A program made the position numbers and the translations under genes. The notes under the pieces are model-generated. The model ran no database searches and had not been told where the DNA came from. It saw only the letters and a list, made by a program, of their open reading frames with translations. A stretch of 42,371 bases of DNA from a virus. The DNA is taken from IMG/VR virus record IMGVR_UViG_3300027865_000015, positions 1-42,371 of that record, one strand, 5' to 3'. Below, piece after piece: positions 1 to 7,085 of this stretch (position 1 is its first letter; every line of letters starts with the position of its first letter).

Positions 1-591
1 CATGGAACAAAATTATACAGAATTGAATGCATCAAGAAATTTAATTGTATTGACAGCGGGGATTTAGGGGGGTATATTAGCAGTGAGACGAGCCTGTCTC
101 AGGCCGGTGATGCGTGGGTATACGGTGATGCGTGGGTATACGGTGATGCAAGGGTATCCGGTAATGCAAGGGTATCCGGTAATGCGTGGGTATACGGTAA
201 TGCAAGGGTATCCGGTAATGCGTGTGTATCCGGTGATGCGTGGGTATCCGGTGATGCAAGGGTATCCGGTGGTGCGTGTGTATGCGGTAATGCAAGGGTA
301 TCCGGTGATGCAGAGGTATACGGTGATGCAAGGGTATCCGGTGATGCAGAGGTATACGGTGGTGCGTGGGAGGTATCTCCCCTTCAAATGCAAGGAACCA
401 AACATTTTGTTACGATGTCGTCAAAAACGACATTGTCCATAGGATGCGAAATGCACACAATAAAGAAATGGATTAAGGACGGGAAAGCTATTGGTAAAAA
501 TAATGGATATTCCAAGGAGCAGATAGCTGAATACTTGCTATATATTAAATTGGCAGAAAAGCTATATGTAAAAAAGAAAGGAAAGAAATAA
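1..591 (+). CDS. Hexapeptide-repeat beta-helix protein, 3' part (5' end lies at the other window end)
   Basis: The frame is open from base 1 to the TAA at 589-591; the start codon is at 41656 across the circle junction. The protein has a 35-residue N-terminal lead-in, then six-residue repeats of the form G-[D/N/G]-A-x-V-[Y/S/C], then a conserved C-terminal domain of about 70 residues (MQGTKHFVT, SIGCEMHTIKKW, IGKNNGYS, EYLLYIKLAEKLY). An A-x-V-x-G repeat with small residues in fixed places fits a left-handed parallel beta-helix, as in hexapeptide transferases and related phage proteins; no catalytic motif is seen. The C-terminal segment recurs in this phage family from memory. It sits among early genes, so a soluble intracellular role is as likely as a virion role. 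Function unknown. Confidence 0.85.
   Translation, partial: HGTKLYRIECIKKFNCIDSGDLGGYISSETSLSQAGDAWVYGDAWVYGDARVSGNARVSGNAWVYGNARVSGNACVSGDAWVSGDARVSGGACVCGNARVSGDAEVYGDARVSGDAEVYGGAWEVSPLQMQGTKHFVTMSSKTTLSIGCEMHTIKKWIKDGKAIGKNNGYSKEQIAEYLLYIKLAEKLYVKKKGKK
106..375 (+). repeat. 18-bp tandem array, 15 units (left allele)
   Basis: Fifteen in-frame 18-bp units, the last degenerate (GGAWEV). Variation is confined to set positions: GAT/AAT/GGT for the first residue, linked pairs GCG-TGG, GCG-TGT, GCA-AGG and GCA-GAG in the middle, and TAC/TCC/TGC before GGT. The GTA and GGT codons never change, even silently. Only the first three units and the last are shared in order with the 26-unit array at 41803-42270. 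GCA-GAG units (DAEV) occur only here. Confidence 0.95.
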
Positions 592-607
592 GGTGGTGTA
601 ATTGGCA

Positions 608-775
608 ATGCCAAAATTAACGGAAGTTGAGAAATCAGCATTAAGTGCAAGACAGATACTAAGGCAAACTAAGTCGGATTCGTTTCGCGGTTACTGCATG
701 AAGGAATGCATGATGCAAGAATTGGCCAAAATAATAAACAGAGAGGGGATTAATAATGCAAGGGAAAACAAATAA
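608..775 (+). CDS. Small helical protein, duplicated gene copy A
   Basis: 55 codons from an ATG preceded by AAGGTGGTG, giving a polar helical protein (MPKLTEVEKSALSARQ...). Residues 7-50 are encoded by DNA identical to copy B at 41331-41483; only the ends differ. No known domain is recognised; two cysteines and several methionines lie in the CMKECMM segment. It overlaps the next gene by 20 bases. It follows the beta-helix gene, while copy B lies two genes before it, so the two copies flank that gene on the circular map. Confidence 0.7.
   Translation: MPKLTEVEKSALSARQILRQTKSDSFRGYCMKECMMQELAKIINREGINNARENK
626..756 (+). repeat. 131-bp perfect direct repeat, copy A
   Basis: Identical base for base to 41349-41479 and in the same orientation. 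On the circular map the copies are about 1 kb apart and enclose the zinc-finger gene (41480-41659) and the beta-helix gene. Silent positions are also identical, so the duplication is recent or kept uniform by gene conversion. Confidence 0.95.
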
Positions 776-950
776 TTCAGTTAAACCAGTTAGAACATGG
801 GGTGATATAGTTGCTATTGAAATGAAGACATATGGCGCAAGTCCTGCGTACATGAATAGAATGATACATGATATATTAAACACAGACTTATATGATTTGA
901 TGGGAATAAAGGGGGATAGGAAAGATGAAATTAATAAAAAAAGTATTTAG
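756..950 (+). CDS. Hypothetical protein, 64 aa
   Basis: The start ATG lies inside copy A of the duplicated gene, behind GAGAGGGG. The product is a small mixed-charge protein with a central segment TWGDIVAIEMKTYGASPAYMNRMIHDIL that looks helical. No recognised domain. It overlaps both neighbours, which suggests translational coupling in the early operon. Confidence 0.6.
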   Translation: MQGKTNNSVKPVRTWGDIVAIEMKTYGASPAYMNRMIHDILNTDLYDLMGIKGDRKDEINKKSI

Positions 951-1086
951 GTCGATACATGAGAGGTGTAGGCAGTGCCGGTTCGTCTGGATGCTTACAT
1001 TCGGACTGAGTACAACCTATCGGCTAGAAACTTTACTGGGTACACTATTCAATTTCAGTGCATGGAAAGCTAACTGGAGGGACTAA
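925..1086 (+). CDS. Small basic protein, 53 aa
   Basis: ATG behind GGGGGATAGG, overlapping the end of the preceding gene. The product starts with a basic stretch (KLIKKVFRSIHERCRQCRF) and continues with a moderately hydrophobic segment (WMLTFGLSTTYRLETLLGTLF). It could be membrane-associated. No homologue recognised. It fills what would otherwise be the only gap in this tightly packed stretch and ends three bases before the next ATG. Confidence 0.5.
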   Translation: MKLIKKVFRSIHERCRQCRFVWMLTFGLSTTYRLETLLGTLFNFSAWKANWRD

Positions 1087-1088
1087 TC

Positions 1089-1382
1089 ATGGAAGAGAGA
1101 AAAGAGGAAACTATTATAGCTGGTGGGTTGTGGCGCTGGTTCCGTAGGTTGAAGAAGTTTCCAGGCTGGAGCGCAACGGACGACTACATACAGAATATTA
1201 GCGAAGATGTGCGAAACAGGATAATTGAGCGCTATTTTCTATGCTCATATTGGCAAGGTAGCATTAAAATAGACGGTGTTAAATTAGCAATAAAGGTGGA
1301 ATTTAACAGGAAGCGCACAGGTAAACAACCGCATCTATATATTTACATAGTACCGGAAAGGAGCGAAGTAAATGAAGATTGA
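1089..1382 (+). CDS. Hypothetical protein, 97 aa
   Basis: ATG behind CTGGAGGG. The protein begins with an acidic stretch, then a Trp/Arg-rich segment (GLWRWFRRLKKFPGW) and a beta-looking C-terminal half (KIDGVKLAIKVEFNRK, HLYIYIVPE). Family not recognised. Its 3' end overlaps the next gene by 11 bases. Confidence 0.6.
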   Translation: MEERKEETIIAGGLWRWFRRLKKFPGWSATDDYIQNISEDVRNRIIERYFLCSYWQGSIKIDGVKLAIKVEFNRKRTGKQPHLYIYIVPERSEVNED

Positions 1383-1671
1383 AGCCAAGATAAAGGAAAA
1401 TACTAAGCTAGTACACGATTACATACAGAAACATTGCAGGACAAGGAATGATCGGGACGATATATACCAACACGGATTAATAGGCTTATTCTTGGCAATA
1501 ACAACGCATAAGCCGGAGGGGATAGCGTTTTCAACACATGCATATATGAAGATACGGCAAGAGGTACAGAAACATACAAGGTACACGGCAAGACATAGCG
1601 GATATGTAAGCCATGGCGGGAAAATGCAGAAGAGGTATAAACTAGAATCATTTGAAGATATGATTACCTAA
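1372..1671 (+). CDS. Sigma-70 region 2-like protein
   Basis: The product is 99 residues. Residues 29-65 (DDIYQHGLIGLF, then FSTHAYMKIRQEV) match the layout of sigma-70 region 2 (D-x-x-Q-x-G-x-x-G-L, then FSTYAxxxIRxxI), the part that binds core RNA polymerase and the -10 element. There is no region 4, so it cannot recognise a -35 box by itself. It could be a minimal sigma factor, a sigma mimic or a DNA-binding regulator in the early operon. The motif is visible; the role in switching transcription is inferred. Confidence 0.65.
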   Translation: MKIEAKIKENTKLVHDYIQKHCRTRNDRDDIYQHGLIGLFLAITTHKPEGIAFSTHAYMKIRQEVQKHTRYTARHSGYVSHGGKMQKRYKLESFEDMIT

Positions 1672-1743
1672 CAAAATAATGCGGTACGAAAAACAAGGGG
1701 AATGTGTGTTAATAAGATAGGGAATAAAATAAGGAGTAACAAA

Positions 1744-2112
1744 ATGTATGAAAATTTTAGCGATATTATTGGAAAGGTTTTTGTGTCGGTGAAAAATGTC
1801 AATGATGAAGAAGTTGTTTTCGTGACAGAGAAAGATGAAGTGTATCGCCTATATCATAGCCAGGATTGCTGCGAATCAGTTTTCATTGAGGATATCTGCG
1901 GCGACCTGGGGGATCTAGTAGGGGTTCCGATTCTTGTGGCTGAGGAAACCACGAGCGAAGAAAACCCACCAGGTGTTACGCCGGAATATCAGGGCAGCTT
2001 TACTTGGACGTTTTATAATATCAAAACAAAAAAAGGCTGCGTTACGATTCGTTGGTATGGTGAATCAAATGGTAATTACAGTGAATCGGTAGATTTTACC
2101 AAGGGCTACTAA
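1744..2112 (+). CDS. DUF7448-family protein
   Basis: The start is taken as the ATG behind AAGGAG (spacing 7), giving 122 residues. The sequence (YENFSDIIGKVF, YHSQDCCESVFIEDICGDL, FTWTFYNIKT, VTIRWYGESNGNYSESVDF) is, from memory, that of a widespread small phage and bacterial protein of unknown function (DUF7448). The conserved paired cysteines and W-Y-G-E-S-N-G-x-Y-S-E-S signature are intact. Family name is from memory; no function is claimed. Confidence 0.75.
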   Translation: MYENFSDIIGKVFVSVKNVNDEEVVFVTEKDEVYRLYHSQDCCESVFIEDICGDLGDLVGVPILVAEETTSEENPPGVTPEYQGSFTWTFYNIKTKKGCVTIRWYGESNGNYSESVDFTKGY

Positions 2113-2134
2113 AGAATATAAGGAGTAAATAATT

Positions 2135-3247
2135 ATGTGTAATTTTGTTTCAGGGATTATAACTAAATCAGGGAAGGTATACTTTAATGAGGAATTGGAG
2201 TCACTGAGCGATGATTCGCACTCGAAAATACTTAAAGTAAACAATATAAAAGATAATACAGCCGATCCAGAAAAAAAGCAGTTTGCTAGGTTTGAGTATT
2301 ATCCCAACAGTGGTCATGATTATTTTTCGGATTATTCAAACTGGAAATTACACATAGACGAAAGCGTTGTCCCGTTCTGGCTAAAGAAAAGGCATGAAAA
2401 AAAATGCATAGAGGCTACGCAGGAACACTTACGTAACATAATTTTCAAGGATACCGAAATAGGGGAATTGAAAAACGGGGTTTGGTTACTAAAGAATTGT
2501 GTAGTTGATCAATTCTTATCCGGTACAATATTGCAGATAGGGGGTAGCTCCACGGTTAAAGAGATGTGGGGTAGCTCCACGGTTAAAGAGATGTGGGGTA
2601 GCTCCACGGTTCAAAGGATGGGGGGTAGCTCCACGGTTCAAAGGATGGGGGGTAGCTCCACGGTTCAAGAGATGGGGGGTAGCTCCACGGTTCAAGGGAT
2701 GTGGGGTAGCTCCACGGTTCAAGAGATGTGGGATAGCTCCACGGTTAAATGGATGTGGGGTAGCTCCACGGTTAAAGAGATGTGGGGTAGCTCCACGGTT
2801 CAAAGGATGAGGGATAGCTCCACGGTTAAAGGGATGTGGGATAGCTCCACGGTTCAAGAGATGAGGGGTAGCTCCACGGTTCAAGAGATGGGGGGTAGCT
2901 CCACGGTTAAAGAGATGTGGGGTAGCTCCACGGTTAAAGGGATGTGGGGTAGCCCCACGGTTCAAAGGATGTGGGGTAGCTCCACGGTTAAATGGATGTG
3001 GGGTAGCTCCACGGTTCAAGGGATGGGGGATGGCTCCACGGTTCAAAGGATGAGGGATAGCTCCACGGTTCAAGAGATGAGGGGTAGCTCCACGGTTCAA
3101 ATGATGAGGGGTAGCTCCACGGTTCAAGGGATGTGGGATAGCTCCACGGTTAAAGGGATGTGGGATAGCTCCATAGCAATAAACAGGGGTAGTCATATTT
3201 ATATTCCAGGTAAAAAAATCGAAAAGCCAAAGAAAATAAAAATATGA
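2135..3247 (+). CDS. Nonapeptide GSSTV-repeat protein
   Basis: The N-terminal 135 residues (MCNFVSGIITKSGKVYF, DDSHSKIL, FARFEYYPNSGHDYFSDYSNWKLHIDES, PFWL) form a domain that I recall in phage proteins linked to repeat tracts. It is followed by 23 copies of [G/D]SSTV[K/Q]xM[W/G/R] and a short basic tail. Fixed small and valine positions every nine residues suggest a solenoid beta-structure with variable residues on one face. Variable codons differ by first- and second-base changes, while the SSTV codons are uniform. It has no signal peptide or enzyme motif. ATG behind AAGGAG; the stop overlaps the next start (ATGA). Function unknown. Confidence 0.85.
   Translation: MCNFVSGIITKSGKVYFNEELESLSDDSHSKILKVNNIKDNTADPEKKQFARFEYYPNSGHDYFSDYSNWKLHIDESVVPFWLKKRHEKKCIEATQEHLRNIIFKDTEIGELKNGVWLLKNCVVDQFLSGTILQIGGSSTVKEMWGSSTVKEMWGSSTVQRMGGSSTVQRMGGSSTVQEMGGSSTVQGMWGSSTVQEMWDSSTVKWMWGSSTVKEMWGSSTVQRMRDSSTVKGMWDSSTVQEMRGSSTVQEMGGSSTVKEMWGSSTVKGMWGSPTVQRMWGSSTVKWMWGSSTVQGMGDGSTVQRMRDSSTVQEMRGSSTVQMMRGSSTVQGMWDSSTVKGMWDSSIAINRGSHIYIPGKKIEKPKKIKI
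2543..3163 (+). repeat. 27-bp tandem array, 23 units plus a partial unit
   Basis: In-frame 27-bp units starting GG/GA-T-AGC-TCC-ACG-GTT. The variable sites are AAA/CAA (Lys/Gln), the next codon (GAG, AGG, GGG, TGG, ATG) and the last codon (TGG, GGG, AGG). Silent sites hardly change; only two units have altered S or ST codons (GSPTV and DGSTV). A degenerate 24th unit follows. The same period opens a long but spurious frame on the minus strand. Confidence 0.95.
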
Positions 3248-3615
3248 CAAAAGAATTATCTAGTAAAGACCTACTAAAAAAACTAACTATTTATGCAAAA
3301 AAGGAGCTTGAATCGTTCAAGCTAGGAAGAAGCTCCATTCTAACAGCGATACAAGCGAAGGCGTTAGAGGTTATAATAGGGAAATTGAGCGACGAAGAAC
3401 AGATGAAGAAAACGCCGCTAAGGGATCTTACGGCAATGCTAGCAAAATCATTTGAAATAGAAAGGACGCTAGAAGGTAAAACAACTAAGAATTTTGGGGT
3501 TATGGCTGTGCAGTTAGTGAAGAGGGCTGATAGCAGGAGGAAAGAAGAAGATAAAGCGATAAAAGAGGTAGATGCTATAGACGTTGAAGGGAAGGTGGTT
3601 GATACAGATGATTGA
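3244..3615 (+). CDS. Hypothetical helical protein, 123 aa
   Basis: Starts inside the stop of the repeat gene (ATGA), so it is probably translationally coupled. It is a charged, largely helical protein (LLKKLTIYAKKELESFKLGR, LEVIIGKLSDEEQ, AMLAKSFEIERTLEGK) with an acidic tail. No known domain is recognised. Its end overlaps the next gene by eight bases. Confidence 0.7.
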   Translation: MTKELSSKDLLKKLTIYAKKELESFKLGRSSILTAIQAKALEVIIGKLSDEEQMKKTPLRDLTAMLAKSFEIERTLEGKTTKNFGVMAVQLVKRADSRRKEEDKAIKEVDAIDVEGKVVDTDD

Positions 3616-4198
3616 TACAGAAACGGAGTTTTGGAGATATAAAAATATAGCAGATAAGGCAGCGAGGCGATTAGCTTGCACGGGCATAGATGTTGAAGAC
3701 CTTAAACAGGATGCAGCATTAATATTACTAGAGCAATTAGCTAAATTTAAAATTAAAAAACCCAAAATAGGTGTAGCCAAGTCACTGAAAATAAAAATAC
3801 CATACTTATTAAAAAAGGAAATAGCAAAAAAATATTTCTGTCCGGCTATACCCTGGAGTGAGTATCATAAGTCAGGATATAAAATAAAACCCAAGAAATA
3901 CGGAAATAACCTAGAGGATATAATTGATGGATGTGAACCGGAAGGATTATTATTAAAGGGGGAGATGATGAAAGAAGAACTAAGGAAAGAAAAACGGAAG
4001 GATAGGCAGAATTTAGCCGGTAAGGTTAAGAAAAATTCACTAGATATAAGCTATTTGGCAGAGCAAATAGACACACTAAAGAAGAGTCCAGCAGCAGTAA
4101 GCAGTCAGGAGGAATCGATAGTTACACACTCGGCTATAATTTTTGATATCTCCAGGAGATTGAGTGAACTAGAAGAAGTGGCAGGTTTAAACAGATGA
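3608..4198 (+). CDS. Sigma-like region 2 protein, second copy type
   Basis: The ATG behind AAGGTGG is chosen over an upstream in-frame TTG, giving 196 residues. Residues 8-75 (YKNIADKAARRL, IDVEDLKQDAALILLEQL, IPYLLKKEIAKKYF) follow the helical pattern of sigma region 2, with D-L-x-Q-D in place of D-L-x-Q-E. The rest is very lysine-rich, then a helical C-terminus possibly forming a coiled coil. The match is weaker than for the 1372-1671 protein. It may be a sigma-like transcription regulator; function not proven. Confidence 0.5.
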   Translation: MIDTETEFWRYKNIADKAARRLACTGIDVEDLKQDAALILLEQLAKFKIKKPKIGVAKSLKIKIPYLLKKEIAKKYFCPAIPWSEYHKSGYKIKPKKYGNNLEDIIDGCEPEGLLLKGEMMKEELRKEKRKDRQNLAGKVKKNSLDISYLAEQIDTLKKSPAAVSSQEESIVTHSAIIFDISRRLSELEEVAGLNR

Positions 4199-4413
4199 GT
4201 ATTTGGTATAAGGTAGTAGTGAAAGCATTTATACATTCAGAATGCCGATATGCAATAGGGCAGGAAATAAAGAAAGATAACTTTGAAGATGCGTTTCTGT
4301 TAGCAAATAATTTGGCAAATGAAGATAATATTGTAGAGATAGAGGATATGGATGGGTATACAATCGATGAGTGGAAACGTGGAACGAAACCCTGGGTACA
4401 TAGCGAAAGGTAG
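4195..4413 (+). CDS. Hypothetical protein, 72 aa
   Basis: Overlaps the previous stop (ATGA). The pattern VVVKAFIHSECRYAIGQEI, FEDAFLLANNLANED, VEIEDMDGYTIDEW suggests a compact alpha-beta fold. No family recognised. Confidence 0.6.
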   Translation: MSIWYKVVVKAFIHSECRYAIGQEIKKDNFEDAFLLANNLANEDNIVEIEDMDGYTIDEWKRGTKPWVHSER

Positions 4414-4420
4414 GTTCATA

Positions 4421-4915
4421 ATGAGTAAATTTGTGAAGTTTGAAGGTGGGGCGCATCTAAGGGCTGATTCTATTGTTGCAATATCTGACAATTCAAGTCA
4501 CGGAGAATTGAATTGCATTTATATATCATCGGGTCACAATATCATTGTGGCAGAAAGTATAGAGGAAATATTAAGGATTATTGCAGAAGCGGAACCAGTA
4601 AAGGTTAAAAAAGTGAAGAAATTGGAACCGTTAGACACAAGGTTTTATGAGATATGGGATAGATATCCGAAGAAACTAGGGAAGAGGGCGGCATTGAAAC
4701 ATTTCCTTGCAACAGTGAAGACAGATAAGGACTGGGAAGATATAAATACAGCATTAGACCATTACCTTGCCCATAATGAGTTCAGTGATGTTGACGAAAA
4801 ATTTGTACAACATGGTGGTACTTGGTTTAACAACTGGAGTGACTGGGTTGAATTAGGGCGTATGGTAAGGGTGGATAATAACGATGCGATAGTGCAGGAT
4901 AAATTGGGGATTTAA
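4421..4915 (+). CDS. Replication protein with FlbD-like N-terminus
   Basis: The start is the ATG eight bases after a GGTAGG-like site (164 residues). Residues 5-55 (LRADSIVAISD, CIYISSGHNIIVAESIEEIL) resemble the small FlbD-type beta domain. Residues 75-142 (FYEIWDRYPKKLGKRAAL, then TWFNNWSDW) match a C-terminal module seen in many phage replication initiator and helicase-loader proteins. It lies four bases before the helicase gene, which supports a helicase-loading or origin-binding role. That role is inferred from family and context. Confidence 0.65.
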   Translation: MSKFVKFEGGAHLRADSIVAISDNSSHGELNCIYISSGHNIIVAESIEEILRIIAEAEPVKVKKVKKLEPLDTRFYEIWDRYPKKLGKRAALKHFLATVKTDKDWEDINTALDHYLAHNEFSDVDEKFVQHGGTWFNNWSDWVELGRMVRVDNNDAIVQDKLGI

Positions 4916-4919
4916 TTTC

Positions 4920-5906
4920 ATGGATAATTGCTATCAGATAAATGAATACCTAGAAGGTGCGATGACTGAGCGCAAGTCTATAACCACAGAAAAGACCTGC
5001 GTGTATGGCATCGACTATTTAGACGACAAACTAGGCGGTATACATAAAAACGAATTGATAATTATTGGTAGCTATTCTGGTGCAGGTAAAACAACGGCAG
5101 TCGAGCAAATAGCAACCGCAAACGCAACACAGGGCAGGAAGGTAGTGTTTTTTAGGCTAGAAGGCGACAAATACGAGCTAGGTTGCATCCTGCTCTGGAA
5201 ACGGATATATGCACTGTGGGTAGAGGATTCTAGGCCACAAATGAGCGATGGGATGACATACGGTAACTATAGGTTAAACAAATTGAAGGGCATAGAAAAA
5301 TACGAAACACAAGCAGCCTACGAGTTATCCGAAACACTAGAAAACTTATATTTATTCAATAAGGATATGGAAATGAGCAAAGATACAATAACGGAATACC
5401 TGGAAAACATGAAAGCCGGTGGTGCCGATCTGATTATTATTGACCACTTACACTATTTTGATATGTTTTCTGACGAGAGCGAGAATAGGCAGATTACGGA
5501 TATCATGAAGGCAATAAAGAAGGCAACGGAACAATTATCTATTCCAATTGTATTAGTGAGTCACTTGAGAAAGAAGTACGATAAGAAGGCGATTATACCG
5601 TGTAATGACGATTTTATGGGTAGTAGTAACATTTTCAAGGTAGCATATACGTGTATATCTATTGCCGGTGATTACAAGAGATACGATATGCAGGAAGAGC
5701 GTTATCCTACCATTTTCAGGATAGCAAAAAGCAGGGCCGGTGTTAGGGATAATTCAATGGCAATAAAGGTATTTAACGGGAAGCTAAAAGGCTATGAAGA
5801 TAAGTATAGTGAGGGCAAGGTAATAAAGGATAATACAGATTTTCAACTATATGATGATAAGGATTATGGTAAATACGGGAAGGGGAATACATATCATGAG
5901 AAGTAA
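4920..5906 (+). CDS. DnaB-like replicative helicase
   Basis: The protein has 328 residues and a RecA/DnaB core with Walker A GSYSGAGKTT at 50-59, Walker B LIIID at 171-175, and a switch region ending VSHLRKK followed by a DnaB-type loop (MGSSNIFKVAYT). The N-terminal DnaB helical domain is missing; only about 25 residues precede the core, so it is a short phage-type helicase. It would unwind DNA at the replication fork with the primase at 14927-15799. The start lacks a strong Shine-Dalgarno site and lies just after the previous stop, suggesting coupling. Confidence 0.85.
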   Translation: MDNCYQINEYLEGAMTERKSITTEKTCVYGIDYLDDKLGGIHKNELIIIGSYSGAGKTTAVEQIATANATQGRKVVFFRLEGDKYELGCILLWKRIYALWVEDSRPQMSDGMTYGNYRLNKLKGIEKYETQAAYELSETLENLYLFNKDMEMSKDTITEYLENMKAGGADLIIIDHLHYFDMFSDESENRQITDIMKAIKKATEQLSIPIVLVSHLRKKYDKKAIIPCNDDFMGSSNIFKVAYTCISIAGDYKRYDMQEERYPTIFRIAKSRAGVRDNSMAIKVFNGKLKGYEDKYSEGKVIKDNTDFQLYDDKDYGKYGKGNTYHEK

Positions 5907-6114
5907 GGTAATTTTGAGCATTAACGCGCAGGAGGTTGGGTGGTTTGGCGTAGGATGGCATGAATGTGTCGCAATAAAAGAATTTGGCGTAAACGGGGAA
6001 ATGTCTTATGTTTCCTGGTATCGTATTGAATATGAAGATAATCATACGGAAGAAATAAATGGTAAATACGTAATTAAAATTACTTATAAGAAGGAGGAGA
6101 AGGAAGATGACTAA
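5896..6114 (+). CDS. Hypothetical protein, 72 aa
   Basis: The start is the ATG behind GGGAAGGGGAA, overlapping the helicase end by 11 bases. The sequence is mostly beta-like (VILSINAQEVGWFGVGWHECVAIKEF, YVSWYRIEYEDNHTEEINGKYVIKI). No recognised family. It overlaps the next gene by eight bases. Confidence 0.6.
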   Translation: MRSKVILSINAQEVGWFGVGWHECVAIKEFGVNGEMSYVSWYRIEYEDNHTEEINGKYVIKITYKKEEKEDD

Positions 6115-6925
6115 AAAGAAAGAAGGTACAGATGTAATAGAAGTGGAAGCATTAACAATTCCTAGCGGATCGGAATGTAGTAGCATGGTATTACCAGCCG
6201 TAACTGCGGATCAGGCTGTAGAGAATTGGAAAAATTACCAGGACTTAAAAAACGCAATTATAGAACCAGGTGATACACAGAAAATACAGGGTAAGGAATT
6301 TCCAAAGAAGGTTGTTTGGAGGAAACTTGCTAGGTTTTTCGATCTATCGGTAGAGATAATAAGCGAAAGGTCAGAGGTAATCCAACTATATGGTGTTGAC
6401 GTAATGGTGTTCCACTTCATTTGCAGGGCCACGCATAAGAATGGTTCCTTTGCGGAGGCATCCGGTAGCTGCGATTCATACGATAAGGCTACTGTTATGA
6501 ATGGTAAATTTATGGCTAAGGGTGAGGTAACTAAATGGAAGAAAACATCATCCGGCAAGAGCTTCCCATTAGAATTTGACTGGAAAGAAGCAACGCCAAA
6601 CACTATCCATAATGTGCGGTCAACTGCCGAAACTAGGGCTTGGAATAGGGCCGTATCTAACCTTGTCGGAGGTGGTGAAGTGAGCGCGGAAGAGATAAAT
6701 ACAAGAGATACTGATGATTCGGGTGTTTCAAGTAGCGAAATAGGCAGCATGGTAACAGCACCACAGTTGAAATTCATATATAGCCTAGCGGAACAGATTA
6801 AAATGACACCAGATAAGGGGAAGGAATATTTGAAGGCTAAATATGGGGTTGAAAAAGCTGATGATTTATCATATAGCCAAGCAGATGAATTGATTAAGTA
6901 TTTTCAGTCACTAAAGGAGGGTTAA
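6107..6925 (+). CDS. Putative single-strand annealing/recombination protein
   Basis: The 272-residue protein has the pattern KKVVWRKLARFFDLSVEI, FICRATHKNG, GSCDSYDKA, then IHNVRSTAETRAWNRAVSNLVGGGEVSAEE. From memory this pattern marks a family in phages and archaea linked to recombination and single-strand DNA annealing. The last 60 residues (APQLKFIYSLAEQ ... YSQADELIKYF) are a small C-terminal helical module common in such proteins. The nearby Fe-S nuclease (8017-8781) would be the natural exonuclease partner. The annealing role is inferred; Rad52-like or RecT-like fold not decided. RBS AAGGAGGAGAAGG. Confidence 0.6.
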   Translation: MTKKKEGTDVIEVEALTIPSGSECSSMVLPAVTADQAVENWKNYQDLKNAIIEPGDTQKIQGKEFPKKVVWRKLARFFDLSVEIISERSEVIQLYGVDVMVFHFICRATHKNGSFAEASGSCDSYDKATVMNGKFMAKGEVTKWKKTSSGKSFPLEFDWKEATPNTIHNVRSTAETRAWNRAVSNLVGGGEVSAEEINTRDTDDSGVSSSEIGSMVTAPQLKFIYSLAEQIKMTPDKGKEYLKAKYGVEKADDLSYSQADELIKYFQSLKEG

Positions 6926-6929
6926 TTTC

Positions 6930-7085
6930 ATGGCAATTACCGAAATAGAAGATAAGCTTTATAGTATAGAAAATCGACTCAGTAGTTGGCGCATAATGCG
7001 AGATAGGGGATTATCTGACTACGCGCCACATGAGGTAAAAAACTGGGTGCTACGTGTACTGTCTAGCAAGAAGGAGGATGACTAA
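6930..7085 (+). CDS. Small protein, 51 aa
   Basis: ATG behind a strong AAAGGAGG. The product (MAITEIEDKLYSIENRLSSW, RGLSDYAPHEVKNWVLRVL) is helical and probably a small regulator or adaptor. Family not recognised. Its stop overlaps the next start (TAATG). Confidence 0.65.
   Translation: MAITEIEDKLYSIENRLSSWRIMRDRGLSDYAPHEVKNWVLRVLSSKKEDD

Noticed and set aside
106-375. CRISPR array
   Set aside because: Units are contiguous, coding and 18 bp long without spacers. No cas operon is present; the Cas4-like nuclease is a phage recombination enzyme by context.
83-442. Long alternative frames over the 18-bp arrays on both strands (here and at 41761-42337)
   Set aside because: They arise because an 18-bp repeat without stops stays open in several frames. 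The frame joined to the ATG at 41656 with a conserved C-terminal domain is the real one.
106-3163. Diversity-generating retroelement acting on the repeat genes
   Set aside because: No reverse transcriptase, template repeat or adenine-specific pattern is visible; changes include A/G, A/C and T/G sites.
2516-3250. 244-codon minus-strand frame over the 27-bp array
   Set aside because: It is a shadow of the repeat. It lacks a ribosome site and conserved ends and opposes the direction of the operon.
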